Below, in pieces: positions 1-6,459 of a stretch of 13,838 nucleotides of DNA. The position numbers and the translations under genes were made by a program. The notes beneath the pieces are model-generated. The model was not told the DNA's origin. It saw only the letters and a list, made by a program, of their open reading frames with translations, and searched no databases. The DNA comes from an archaeon (GTDB taxonomy: Archaea > Asgardarchaeota > Hermodarchaeia > Hermodarchaeales > Hermodarchaeaceae): positions 1 through 13,838 of the forward strand of contig JABXGV010000265.1 of assembly GCA_016550485.1 (NCBI GenBank), written 5' to 3'. How positions within the stretch are numbered: the stretch's first letter is position 1; every line of letters starts with the position of its first letter.

Positions 1-104
1 GACATGATTCCAAAGTATTTATCGAAGCTTTCATTTCCCGTGTAGAGCCGCCGACGTTCTCGTAATCCTTCTAAAACTAAAGGTGAAGTGTGTGAATCAC
101 TCAT
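1..104 (-). CDS. 5' end of an unidentified protein gene (runs off the left edge)
   Basis: On the minus strand an ATG at 104 opens a frame that stays open for 34 codons to the window edge. An in-frame TGA (plus-strand bases 108-110) lies two codons upstream, so this ATG is the first possible start. The visible N-terminus begins MSDSHTSPLVLEGLRERRR and continues through LYTGNESFDKYFGIM. Its mix of charged and aromatic residues looks like a real soluble protein. I do not recognise the family. It diverges from etfB across a 132-base intergenic region. No signal peptide or membrane segment is visible in this piece. It could still be a chance frame because only about 100 bases are visible. Confidence 0.5.
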   Translation of the reverse strand, partial: MSDSHTSPLVLEGLRERRRLYTGNESFDKYFGIM

Positions 105-167
105 CTCTCATCAAATTCCTGTGCACAAATCCTCTAAACACTCAATGTCGATAAACGTTAAGAACAC

Positions 168-175
168 TTTTTAAG
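168..175 (+). promoter_or_regulatory. TATA-like box for the etfB-etfA operon
   Basis: The AT-rich octamer TTTTTAAG lies about 62-69 bases before the etfB start. In an archaeon, transcription would start roughly 25 bases downstream, near 198-200, giving a leader of about 37 bases. No strong Shine-Dalgarno precedes etfB; only a GGGG at 225-228 is near. The call rests on composition and spacing alone. Confidence 0.4.
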
Positions 176-236
176 TTGATGGTTTCGTCTTTTAGCTCAG
201 CTTCCAATACCATTACTCACAATATGGGGCTACACA

Positions 237-1031
237 ATGAGGATAATCGTCCCAATAAAACAAGTGCCAGAAATCGCTGAGGTCAAAATCGACCCAGAGA
301 CAAAAACGCTAATACGCGCAGGCGTCCCTTCGATTGTGAACCCCTTCGACGAATTCGCCGTCGAAGAAGCAATCAGAATCAAAGAGAAGTTTGGCGGCGA
401 AGTCATCGTCATCACAATGGGTCCCCCACAAGCCCTTGACGCGATTCGCAAGTGCCTCGCGATGGGTGCCGATCGAGCGCTCCACCTCTGCGACCGCCCC
501 TTCGCCGGCGCAGACACTTGGGCAACAGCCTACACGCTAGCGCAAGCCATCAAAACCCTAGAGCCCTACGACTTGATTATCGCAGGGAAACAGGCTATAG
601 ACGGAGATACCGCGCAGGTTGGCCCTGAAATCGCAGAGGTCTTGGGTATTCCTCAAATCACCTATGCGATAAAGGTGGATATTTCGGAGGACCAGAAGCG
701 CATCAAGGTGCGCCGAGAAACGGATGATGGCTTCGAGATTGTCGAATGCAAGCTTCCAGCCCTGATTACCGCAATTAAGGGCCTGAACGAGCCCCGCCTT
801 CCTAGCCTGATGGCTATCATGAAGGCACGCCAGAAGGAGGTTAAAACCATAACCGCTGAAGAGCTTGGTGGCGACTCTAAACAATATGGTCTTCCCGGCT
901 CCCCGACACAGGTTGTGGAAATCTTCACACCCGAGGCTAGGACCGGGGGCATCAAAATTGATGGAACAGAAGACCCTGCAGGAGCAGCGAAACAGCTTAT
1001 TGAATGGCTCCTAAAAAAGGGTATACTTTGA
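237..1031 (+). CDS. etfB: Electron transfer flavoprotein, beta subunit
   Basis: EtfB pairs with EtfA to carry electrons between acyl-CoA dehydrogenases and other redox partners in the cytoplasm. The 264-residue length is normal and the start MRIIVPIKQVP is canonical. Residues 35-45 (NPFDEFAVEEA) are a conserved EtfB segment. Residues 158-178 fit the classic ETF-beta signature (V-x-R-x2-D-D-G-x-E-x-V-x4-P-x-L-I-T). Residues 61-96 contain MGPPQA, AMGAD and DRPFAGADTWAT, which as I recall are typical of EtfB proteins in the electron-bifurcating, CarD-like group rather than the mitochondrial type. That subgroup assignment is an inference. It is followed after 21 bases by etfA, so the two are surely co-transcribed. 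Third-position C is common, unlike the hydrolase region further right. Confidence 0.95.
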   Translation: MRIIVPIKQVPEIAEVKIDPETKTLIRAGVPSIVNPFDEFAVEEAIRIKEKFGGEVIVITMGPPQALDAIRKCLAMGADRALHLCDRPFAGADTWATAYTLAQAIKTLEPYDLIIAGKQAIDGDTAQVGPEIAEVLGIPQITYAIKVDISEDQKRIKVRRETDDGFEIVECKLPALITAIKGLNEPRLPSLMAIMKARQKEVKTITAEELGGDSKQYGLPGSPTQVVEIFTPEARTGGIKIDGTEDPAGAAKQLIEWLLKKGIL

Positions 1032-1052
1032 AAGAGGCGAGGCTGAAGTATT

Positions 1053-2249
1053 ATGCTGAAAATTGATAAGGACCGTTGTACCGGTTGTAAAATCTGCACC
1101 AAGGTCTGCCCATTTGGCGCCATGGTTATAGTTGATGAAAAAGCCGAAGCCACGGAAGCATGTACACTCTGTGGTGCATGTGTGAAGACCTGCCCTGAAA
1201 ACGCTATCTCAATTGAACGCCGCCGTGTTGATCCCTCCAAATTTAAGGAGTACAAGGGCGTGTGGGTGATTGCCGAGCAAATAGGGGGGCAGCTTCGGAA
1301 TGTCTCCCTCGAACTCTTGAGTAAGGGTCGAGAGCTGGCCGACCAGCTTGGTGAGCCACTCTGCGTAATCCTGCTTGGACACGAAGTGACAGGGCTCACA
1401 GACACGCTTGCCGCTCATGGCGCGGACGTCATCTACGTTAGCGACCAGAAGCGGCTTGCTCAGTACACCACTGATGCATACACGGATGTGATTTCTGCTC
1501 TCATCCTTACCGAGAAGCCAAACGTTGTACTCATTGGGGCTACGGCTAACGGCCGGGACCTTGGCCCTCGAATCGCCGCACGGCTTCGGCTCGGACTCAC
1601 TGCTGACTGCACTGGGCTCAGCATTGACGACAAACGCCAGCTAGTGCAGACCCGCCCCGCCTTCGGGGGCAACATCATGGCGTCCATTCTGAGCCCCTAC
1701 ACGCGACCTCAAATGGCTACCGTTCGCCCGAACGTCTTCAAACCGCCTGAACCCAACCCAAGCCATAAGGCAGACGTGCGCACGGTCGATATCAAGGTGA
1801 ACCCCGCCGCCGTTCGCACGAAAATCCTCGAGACCATTAAAACCGGCGCAGAGGGCGAACTCAAGGTAGAGGAAGCGGAGATGGTAGTATCCTGCGGACG
1901 AGGCATCAAGGCTCCCGAAAACATCCCTACCGTCGCTGAATTAGCCAAGGAACTCAACGCTGCTCTAGGTGGCTCGCGACCCATTGTCGACGCAGGCTGG
2001 ATGGAACACCACCAACAGGTTGGGCAATCCGGTAGAACAATCTCGCCCCGCCTCTACATTGCCTGCGGAATATCCGGGGCCATCCAGCACCTAGTAGGAG
2101 TAGCCGGCAGTGCAGAAATCATCATCGCCATCAACAGCGACCCCGAAGCCCCAATATTCACAATAAGTGACTTCGGAATTGTAGGCGATTTGTTTCGGGT
2201 AGTTCCCGAACTAGTCAAAGAAATTAAGCGCGTTAAGGCACAAAAGTAG
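1053..2249 (+). CDS. etfA: Electron transfer flavoprotein, alpha subunit with N-terminal 2x[4Fe-4S] ferredoxin domain
   Basis: EtfA binds the FAD that passes electrons on to partner enzymes. This 398-residue version is longer than a plain EtfA because residues 1-60 are a bacterial-type ferredoxin with two complete cluster motifs: C9, C12, C15, C19 and C37, C40, C43, C47, each CxxCxxCxxxCP. Residues 68-250 form the N-terminal EtfA domain. Residues 270-398 form the FAD-binding domain, including VGQSGRTISPRLYIACGISG (323-342) and NSDPEAPIF through GIVGD (361-379). Ferredoxin-fused EtfA is known from CarE of caffeyl-CoA reductase in Acetobacterium, which bifurcates electrons, so ferredoxin is a likely partner here. 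The ATG at 1053 follows a purine-rich stretch (GAGGCGAGGCTGAAG). The gene ends just before a strong hairpin terminator. Confidence 0.95.
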   Translation: MLKIDKDRCTGCKICTKVCPFGAMVIVDEKAEATEACTLCGACVKTCPENAISIERRRVDPSKFKEYKGVWVIAEQIGGQLRNVSLELLSKGRELADQLGEPLCVILLGHEVTGLTDTLAAHGADVIYVSDQKRLAQYTTDAYTDVISALILTEKPNVVLIGATANGRDLGPRIAARLRLGLTADCTGLSIDDKRQLVQTRPAFGGNIMASILSPYTRPQMATVRPNVFKPPEPNPSHKADVRTVDIKVNPAAVRTKILETIKTGAEGELKVEEAEMVVSCGRGIKAPENIPTVAELAKELNAALGGSRPIVDAGWMEHHQQVGQSGRTISPRLYIACGISGAIQHLVGVAGSAEIIIAINSDPEAPIFTISDFGIVGDLFRVVPELVKEIKRVKAQK

Positions 2250-2266
2250 TAGTTAACACTGTAAAG

Positions 2267-2324
2267 GTGTAGCGGGAGCCGGAAGCCCACGGGTTCAATG
2301 CGGCTCCTGCCCCACACTATTTTT
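2267..2324 (+). terminator. Hairpin terminator of the etfB-etfA operon
   Basis: Bases 2272-2281 pair with 2301-2310 (ten pairs, one G-U), and GTGT at 2267-2270 pairs with ACAC at 2314-2317 after a small internal loop. TATTTTT follows at 2318-2324. It lies 17 bases after the etfA stop. The stem plus T-run resembles a bacterial intrinsic terminator; archaeal terminators often need only the T-run. Confidence 0.7.
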
Positions 2325-2376
2325 CCCTTGTGAAATCCTTGAAACCTAAAATTAACGCCTTAGGTATTCCGTCAAG

Positions 2377-2384
2377 TTTATAAT
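2377..2384 (+). promoter_or_regulatory. TATA-like box upstream of the putative structured RNA
   Basis: TTTATAAT is the best TATA-like match in the 2250-2546 gap and no protein gene on this strand starts nearby. With usual archaeal spacing, transcription would begin near 2404-2408, which coincides with the first base of the long stem at 2404. Confidence 0.4.
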
Positions 2385-2403
2385 AGGATTTTGAAGAACC
2401 GTA

Positions 2404-2518
2404 CGTGGGTTGGAGACATCGCCGATCTTCCCTCCCTAAGGCTACGGAAAAATATTCCTTGCGGGGAAATTCCCTCCTTCCCTCTTTCCTAAATTTTTGG
2501 CGGTGTACCCAACCCGCG
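2404..2518 (+). ncRNA. Putative structured non-coding RNA closed by a long-range stem
   Basis: Bases 2404-2413 pair with 2509-2518 (ten pairs, one G-U), then a 2x2 internal loop (2414-2415 against 2507-2508), then 2416-2423 pair with 2499-2506 (eight pairs, one G-U). The 75 enclosed bases can form two small hairpins, 2446-2449 with 2455-2458 and 2463-2467 with 2471-2475. A TATA-like box sits 20-27 bases before the stem, and a pyrimidine-rich run with several T clusters follows at 2519-2545. I see no match to 5S rRNA, SRP RNA, RNase P or a tRNA. The strand is inferred from the box and the T-rich tail. The alternative is an inverted repeat without an RNA role, for example a mobile-element relic. 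Confidence 0.4.
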
Positions 2519-2546
2519 CCTTCTCTTCTTGGCCCTTCTTCTTGAG

Positions 2547-3107
2547 TCAGGGCTTTCTTGGTAGCAATTTGGAAAGGGCTGCCATTAGTAAACCTAGGAG
2601 GAAGTAGCTAATAGTGGCTATTAAGAGGGCGAACTTGATGGTTGCACACAGGGAGGCAGTGAAGGGTATGCTTTCTGCGATTGTGGTCGGTGCTGACATC
2701 ATGGTGAGCAAGTTGAGGTTTTCCACAACATCGAGGAGCCCCGCAATGGGAGTGGCGAGAACACATCCGAAGCCTAGTGTTTTGGCACATCCAGTGAACC
2801 GTCTGGTGAGGAGCAGGATGAGCCCGGCGACGAGGGTGACATAGCTGGGGATGAATGCAAAGTCTAGGTAGACGCCTTGGATTTCCAGTGGTATGAATAA
2901 CGGTCCCCACGCTGCAAGGATTATGGTAGCCTGTGAGGCGGTCCAGGCAAACTCGAGATCGAGAATTCCGTATCCAGTAGGAGCTACGGCTGCCTCGACG
3001 GATTGAAAGAGGAAGACCAGTAGTAAGAAGCTGATTAGCGCAAATAATACAGCGCCTATAACTATGCTTTTCCGTGGAAAAGTGTCTAATCTCTGAACGA
3101 AGGTCAT
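2547..3107 (-). CDS. Four-helix integral membrane protein, unknown function
   Basis: The 186-residue protein has four strongly hydrophobic segments, at about residues 14-36, 82-102, 109-137 and 152-178, with a short basic N-terminus and a basic C-terminal tail (KLLPRKP). Acidic residues sit beside or inside helices: LDLEFAW at 49-55, LDFAFIPSYV at 81-90 and GLLDVVENLNLL at 123-134. I recall similar arrangements (LDLEFA, DFxFIPxY, LLDxxEN) in uncharacterised bacterial and archaeal membrane proteins, but cannot name a function. The start is well supported: AGAGGT lies seven to eight bases before the ATG and a TATA-like box about 35-43 bases before it. It is a single-gene unit that converges on the etf operon and the putative RNA. 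Confidence 0.8.
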   Translation of the reverse strand: MTFVQRLDTFPRKSIVIGAVLFALISFLLLVFLFQSVEAAVAPTGYGILDLEFAWTASQATIILAAWGPLFIPLEIQGVYLDFAFIPSYVTLVAGLILLLTRRFTGCAKTLGFGCVLATPIAGLLDVVENLNLLTMMSAPTTIAESIPFTASLCATIKFALLIATISYFLLGLLMAALSKLLPRKP

Positions 3108-3141
3108 CTGAGAACCTCTAGATTTGCTTATTGCTAGGGCG

Positions 3142-3150
3142 CTTAAATAG
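3142..3150 (-). promoter_or_regulatory. TATA-like box for the four-helix membrane protein gene
   Basis: On the minus strand this reads CTATTTAAG, 35-43 bases before the ATG at 3107. Transcription would start near 3120, giving a leader of about a dozen bases that still contains the AGAGGT ribosome binding site. Confidence 0.4.
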
Positions 3151-3280
3151 CTTCAAGATTAACGAGTAAGGGGTCTTTTTGGCTTTGTACTAGTGCCTAT
3201 TCCCAGTTGCCATTCGAGCAGGTTCCGTTCCGCATTTTTGTGTCATTGTGATAAGTACACCAGACATAGCTGGAGGAGAT

Positions 3281-3457
3281 TTGTGTTCCGTCCGGTTTTC
3301 TATGCTTTGCGTACCAGCAGGATTGAGCTTCTACTATTTTGCGATTCTATTCATCATCTTGGCAGTCGCATATCTGATAGTTGTATCAACTCGCCTCAGC
3401 AGGACAGCCATCAACTCCGTAGAGCGGCAGATGAGTCCTATTTATCGCCGCTGGTGA
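3281..3457 (+). CDS. Possible small single-helix membrane protein
   Basis: This frame encodes about 58 residues with one strong hydrophobic stretch (FYYFAILFIILAVAYLIVV) followed by a basic, polar tail (STRLSRTAINSVERQMSPIYRRW), a plausible single-pass topology. The start is uncertain. TTG at 3281 lies four bases after GGAGG (3272-3276); GTG at 3248 and ATG at 3302 are in the same frame. A GTG at 3283 would be better spaced from GGAGG but belongs to a different frame with no protein-like features. It sits alone in a 372-base gap between two leftward genes. I recognise no homologue and it may be non-coding. Confidence 0.3.
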   Translation: MCSVRFSMLCVPAGLSFYYFAILFIILAVAYLIVVSTRLSRTAINSVERQMSPIYRRW

Positions 3458-3479
3458 ACCCTGAAGGTGCTATGACAGA

Positions 3480-3890
3480 TTAAGGAGGGGGTGCTGGTTC
3501 GTCGGATTCTTTAGTACGTGGTTGAGGTGTTGGGCGGCTTCCCGGTATCTTAGGGAGCCATTTCTCGACGACTTTGAGAATGTCTTGCCACTCTTGGACT
3601 GTTTTGATGTTAAGGCGGTTGGGCTGGGTTACTGGGTCTAAGGGGTCTTCGGGAAAGGCTTCAAGAACCCCTTCTTCGGATCTTTTCGTGTATCCTTTCA
3701 CCTTGCCTTTGGCGATGCGGAGACGAAGGGAGTCTGAATAGCGATCTTTTACCAGACCAACAGCGTAGACCCATTTTCCTCCGATGGTGATTAGGTCGGG
3801 TGGCTCCACCCAGTCCGTGCCATATTCTCTTGGTTTCTCTTCTTTTTCGGACAAGAATAAAACCCCGCCGAGCTTCATTCTAAGTTTCAT
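3480..3890 (-). CDS. Hypothetical protein with proline-rich tail
   Basis: This 136-residue soluble protein is not one I recognise. The N-terminus (MKLRMKLGGVLFLSEKEEK) is basic then acidic. A central part, about residues 25-75, contains WVEPPDLITIGGKWVYAVGLV, interrupted here only by its length, and a basic run suggestive of a small beta-rich fold. Residues 95-114 look helical (VQEWQDILKVVEKWLPK region). The last 20 residues are rich in proline and charge and are probably disordered. There is no signal peptide or membrane helix. The ATG at 3890 has no clear ribosome binding site; a second in-frame ATG lies four codons downstream. It diverges from the acyl-CoA dehydrogenase across 132 bases and could share that promoter region. 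The open length and protein-like composition support a real gene. Confidence 0.65.
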   Translation of the reverse strand: MKLRMKLGGVLFLSEKEEKPREYGTDWVEPPDLITIGGKWVYAVGLVKDRYSDSLRLRIAKGKVKGYTKRSEEGVLEAFPEDPLDPVTQPNRLNIKTVQEWQDILKVVEKWLPKIPGSRPTPQPRTKESDEPAPPP

Positions 3891-3962
3891 TTAACGTTTT
3901 TCCCAAACAAACAGACCCCCTTGTGAGGAGGGATTTACATTAGGGTGCAACAGCACAAAGCC

Positions 3963-3970
3963 TTTAATAA
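3963..3970 (+). promoter_or_regulatory. TATA-like box for the acyl-CoA dehydrogenase gene
   Basis: TTTAATAA, preceded by the BRE-like purine run ACAAAG, lies 53-60 bases before the ATG at 4023. Transcription would start near 3990. On the other strand it reads TTATTAAA, so it could also serve the divergent gene that starts at 3890. Confidence 0.45.
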
Positions 3971-4010
3971 TCCCAATAAGTGAAGTCGCCCTGTCTATCA
4001 GGATTATCTT

Positions 4011-4015
4011 GAGGT
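4011..4015 (+). promoter_or_regulatory. Ribosome binding site of the acyl-CoA dehydrogenase
   Basis: GAGGT, within GAGGTTGAT, ends seven bases before the ATG at 4023. This is a good match to the archaeal Shine-Dalgarno consensus and fixes the start. Confidence 0.6.
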
Positions 4016-4022
4016 TGATTTA

Positions 4023-5249
4023 ATGGACTTTGAGTTTACACCTGAAGAGGAAATGTTCAGAGAAACGGTCCGCGAATTCGCCCAAAAGGAGATTCGTCCG
4101 TACGTGCGCGAGATGGACGAGACTGGCAAATTCCGCGAGGGCCTTATCAAAAAGATGGCGGATCTTGGTCTCCTTGGAATCACGATCCCCGAAAAGTACG
4201 GTGGTCCCGGCGGCAACTTCACCCTTGCCTGTATCGCTGCAGAGGAGCTTGCCCGAGCCGATCTGAGTATTGCGATTCCTGTCTTCTTTCTAGTAGAAGC
4301 GAGCTGGGCTTGGGTCTTTGCCCGCCATGGCACGGAAGAAGCGAAGCAAGAAATCCTCCCGAAGGTCTGCAAGGGAGAATACTTCTTCGGCATCGCCACT
4401 ACCGAACCTGCAGGTGGCAGCGACATCGTCGGCAACACTCGAACTACCATCAAACCCAAAGGCGACAAGTATGTCGTAAACGGGGAGAAGGTCTACATCA
4501 GTGGCGTTAACGAATCCATGACTGTGATGAAAGGTCGATACTTCACCACCGCCTACATGAACAAAGCCGCTAAACCCAAGTACAAGGGAATCACCGCCTT
4601 CATCTGCCCCGTCGAAAAGGGCATCCCCGGACTCACCCCAACCCTATTTGAGGACTGGGGGCGCATGGCCATTAGTACTGGTGGCTTCGCACTGGATAAC
4701 GTTGAAATCCCGAAGCACTGGATTATCGGCGACCCGACCCGCGGCTTCATCTACTCGATGGAGGGCTTCTCTGCCGCTCGTGTAATTATCGGTGCCACTT
4801 GCATCGGCAGCGCCTTAGGGGGGCTTGAGATAGGGAAGGAGTACATAAAGCAGCGCAAATCCTTCGGTAAAGAACTAGCCCGCTATGAGGGAATCACCTT
4901 CCCGTTAGCTGACTGGTATAGCCGTCTTGAAGGCGACCGACTCGTCGTACAGAAGGCTGCTTGGCTTCTGGACCAAGTAAACGCGGGCAACACCAAGTAC
5001 AACCACCTCGACGCTGCCCTCTGGTGCGCTATGGCCAAGCTCCGCGGCCCCATCGACGCCTTCGCCATCCTCAACGAAGTCGCCGACTGGCACGGGGCTT
5101 TCGCGTACACTAAAGAATGTCCTTTGGACCTTGGGATTCGTGGTGTCCGGAGCTACAGTATCGGTGCAGAGGGCGGTATGAACATCATGCGCCTCATCAT
5201 CGCCCGTGAGCTGCTGGGCAAGCAGTACGTACCCTACGATCGACAATAA
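4023..5249 (+). CDS. Acyl-CoA dehydrogenase
   Basis: This FAD enzyme oxidises acyl-CoA to enoyl-CoA, or runs in reverse with reduced ETF, in the cytoplasm. The 408-residue length is slightly above the usual 380-390. The helical N-domain covers about 1-120. The beta-domain signature GIATTEPAGGSD is at 123-134 and WGRMAISTGGFALDNVEIP at 212-230. The C-terminal helical domain has QRKSFGKELARYEG at 277-290. Residues 382-390 (AEGGMNIMR) occupy the place of the classic YEGTNQIQR, so E383 is the likely catalytic base. A separate insertion-like stretch at 171-190 may shape substrate choice. It has its own TATA-like box, Shine-Dalgarno and terminator. With etfB/etfA 1.8 kb upstream it likely forms one redox module. 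Whether the substrate is a fatty, branched or alicyclic acyl-CoA cannot be told. Confidence 0.93.
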   Translation: MDFEFTPEEEMFRETVREFAQKEIRPYVREMDETGKFREGLIKKMADLGLLGITIPEKYGGPGGNFTLACIAAEELARADLSIAIPVFFLVEASWAWVFARHGTEEAKQEILPKVCKGEYFFGIATTEPAGGSDIVGNTRTTIKPKGDKYVVNGEKVYISGVNESMTVMKGRYFTTAYMNKAAKPKYKGITAFICPVEKGIPGLTPTLFEDWGRMAISTGGFALDNVEIPKHWIIGDPTRGFIYSMEGFSAARVIIGATCIGSALGGLEIGKEYIKQRKSFGKELARYEGITFPLADWYSRLEGDRLVVQKAAWLLDQVNAGNTKYNHLDAALWCAMAKLRGPIDAFAILNEVADWHGAFAYTKECPLDLGIRGVRSYSIGAEGGMNIMRLIIARELLGKQYVPYDRQ

Positions 5250-5270
5250 GCAGTTAGCATATACGATTTA

Positions 5271-5317
5271 CGAGTGTGGGCTTGTGCCTGCACTCGGCTT
5301 CTCTCTTTTTCTCTTTA
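5271..5317 (+). terminator. Hairpin terminator of the acyl-CoA dehydrogenase gene
   Basis: Bases 5271-5281 pair with 5286-5296 around the loop TTGT: eleven continuous pairs including two G-U. A pyrimidine tract rich in T follows at 5297-5317. It begins 22 bases after the stop codon. This is the strongest small hairpin in the left half of the window. Confidence 0.75.
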
Positions 5318-5365
5318 ATCGAGATAGCTAAGAGTGACAGATAGCATCTTTTAGGTGAACTGGTT

Positions 5366-5395
5366 TAGAACCGAAATCTGCTAAATTTGGTTCTA
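5366..5395 (-). terminator. Inverted repeat past the 3' end of the Lrp-like gene
   Basis: TAGAACC (5366-5372) pairs with GGTTCTA (5389-5395), and AAAT (5374-5377) with ATTT (5385-5388), with one bulged G and a seven-base loop. It lies 11 bases beyond the end of the leftward regulator gene. On that strand a T-rich run comes before the hairpin rather than after it, so termination is only one reading. An operator or a hairpin protecting the 3' end is also possible. Confidence 0.35.
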
Positions 5396-5406
5396 CAAAG
5401 GAAAAA

Positions 5407-6315
5407 TCAAATACTAGGTTTCATTACTATCTCGCGTAATTTAGCTTCGCGAATCCCCATGAACCGTTTTCCTGGATAGGGAATAATTGTGGCGACAATT
5501 GTTATCCCACTTACCTCGCGTAGCGATTTAGCGATGTCTTCTGCCACTCGAGGGTGCCCAACGTTAAATTCGATCCACATTAGGTTTTGGATAGCGGAAT
5601 AAGTGGCATCCCAGAATTCTAATGGGAAGAGTTGCTGGGTTTGGTTGATGATTTCTTCAGGGGCGATAATGTTCCCAGCCCACTTCAGTCTTAGTACGAT
5701 ATAGGTACTGTCAGCTGCACTTAAGTTGTAGAGTGCAGTGAATTTCACTCCTTCACCTCTAATGAGTTTTTGAATTGTCCGACTTACTCTCTTTGATGTG
5801 CTCTTGATAATCTTAGCGATTTCTTGGATTGGCGTACGGGGATTGTCAAGTAGGGGTCGGAGGACACCGCGTTCAAAGACTGATAGCTGTACCTTTCGCC
5901 CGCGATTCGGAATAGGATATGGATGAAGTTCAACCGAGTCTACACCCTGGAGTTTCTGGAGAAAACTGCGCATCTCCGAAAGCTGCCTCGTACGGGAATA
6001 TTCGCCCTGCACTACTGAATACCCATAAGAGTCAAACCGCACCAAATCCACCATGGGATGAGTCCCGATCTGTTCTATGAAAGTATTATCATCTAAAGAG
6101 CGATTTGAACCAATAACTCCGAGAAAGGGATTGGTCTCTGCTGAAGCAAAACTTAGGCTAACGAGGAATCGCTCAATTACGCCCTTTTCGAGTAATCGGG
6201 ATACCCTCCGCTGAATAGCGGTTGCAGAAACTTGTAATCGTTTGGAGAGTGTCTCATAAGAGGTTCTGCAATTATGATAAAGAGTTTCTAGGATGCCTTT
6301 GTAAATCGCGTCCAT
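5407..6315 (-). CDS. Lrp/AsnC-like transcriptional regulator with two winged-helix domains
   Basis: The 302-residue protein is about twice a standard Lrp. A first winged HTH spans about 5-50 (TSYETLSKRLQVSATAIQRR then VSRLLEKGVIERF). A first RAM-like sensing region spans about 60-135. A second HTH spans about 150-195 (TPIQEIAKIIKSTSKRVSRT then IQKLIRGEGV), followed by a second sensing region at 200-280. This duplicated plan is known in archaea. The protein probably binds DNA as an oligomer and responds to a small metabolite. It converges on the acyl-CoA dehydrogenase and diverges from the first amide hydrolase, 144 bases away, so either could be its target. ATG 6315 is preceded by a weak GGCGAT; I see no clear TATA box for it. 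Confidence 0.82.
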   Translation of the reverse strand: MDAIYKGILETLYHNCRTSYETLSKRLQVSATAIQRRVSRLLEKGVIERFLVSLSFASAETNPFLGVIGSNRSLDDNTFIEQIGTHPMVDLVRFDSYGYSVVQGEYSRTRQLSEMRSFLQKLQGVDSVELHPYPIPNRGRKVQLSVFERGVLRPLLDNPRTPIQEIAKIIKSTSKRVSRTIQKLIRGEGVKFTALYNLSAADSTYIVLRLKWAGNIIAPEEIINQTQQLFPLEFWDATYSAIQNLMWIEFNVGHPRVAEDIAKSLREVSGITIVATIIPYPGKRFMGIREAKLREIVMKPSI

Positions 6316-6459
6316 AATTATCGCCTACGATGGACCTCAATCCCAACATACCTGTTAGGATTTTGGTTGTTTTTTCATCAGTTGGACTATTCTTCCAAAT
6401 CGTACTATTTCAGAGGCTTTTTGAGACAGAATGTGTTAACCGAATGATTGGCGGACATT

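Noticed and set aside
662..1405. Long leftward frame of 247 codons opposite etfB and etfA
   Set aside because: It lies antisense to two genes with unmistakable family signatures, is serine-rich with no regular features, and reflects the codon bias of the real genes.
2272..2317. tRNA-like 3' half (GGGTTCAAT followed later by CCCCACA)
   Set aside because: The five bases flanking the loop do not pair as a T-arm (GGG against CGG fails), and no matching D-arm, anticodon arm or acceptor strand lies upstream. The same bases form a good terminator hairpin instead.
3193..3483. 96-codon rightward frame overlapping the small membrane ORF
   Set aside because: Composition is rich in His, Ser, Cys and Arg without any domain or hydrophobic pattern. 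The other frame is more protein-like.
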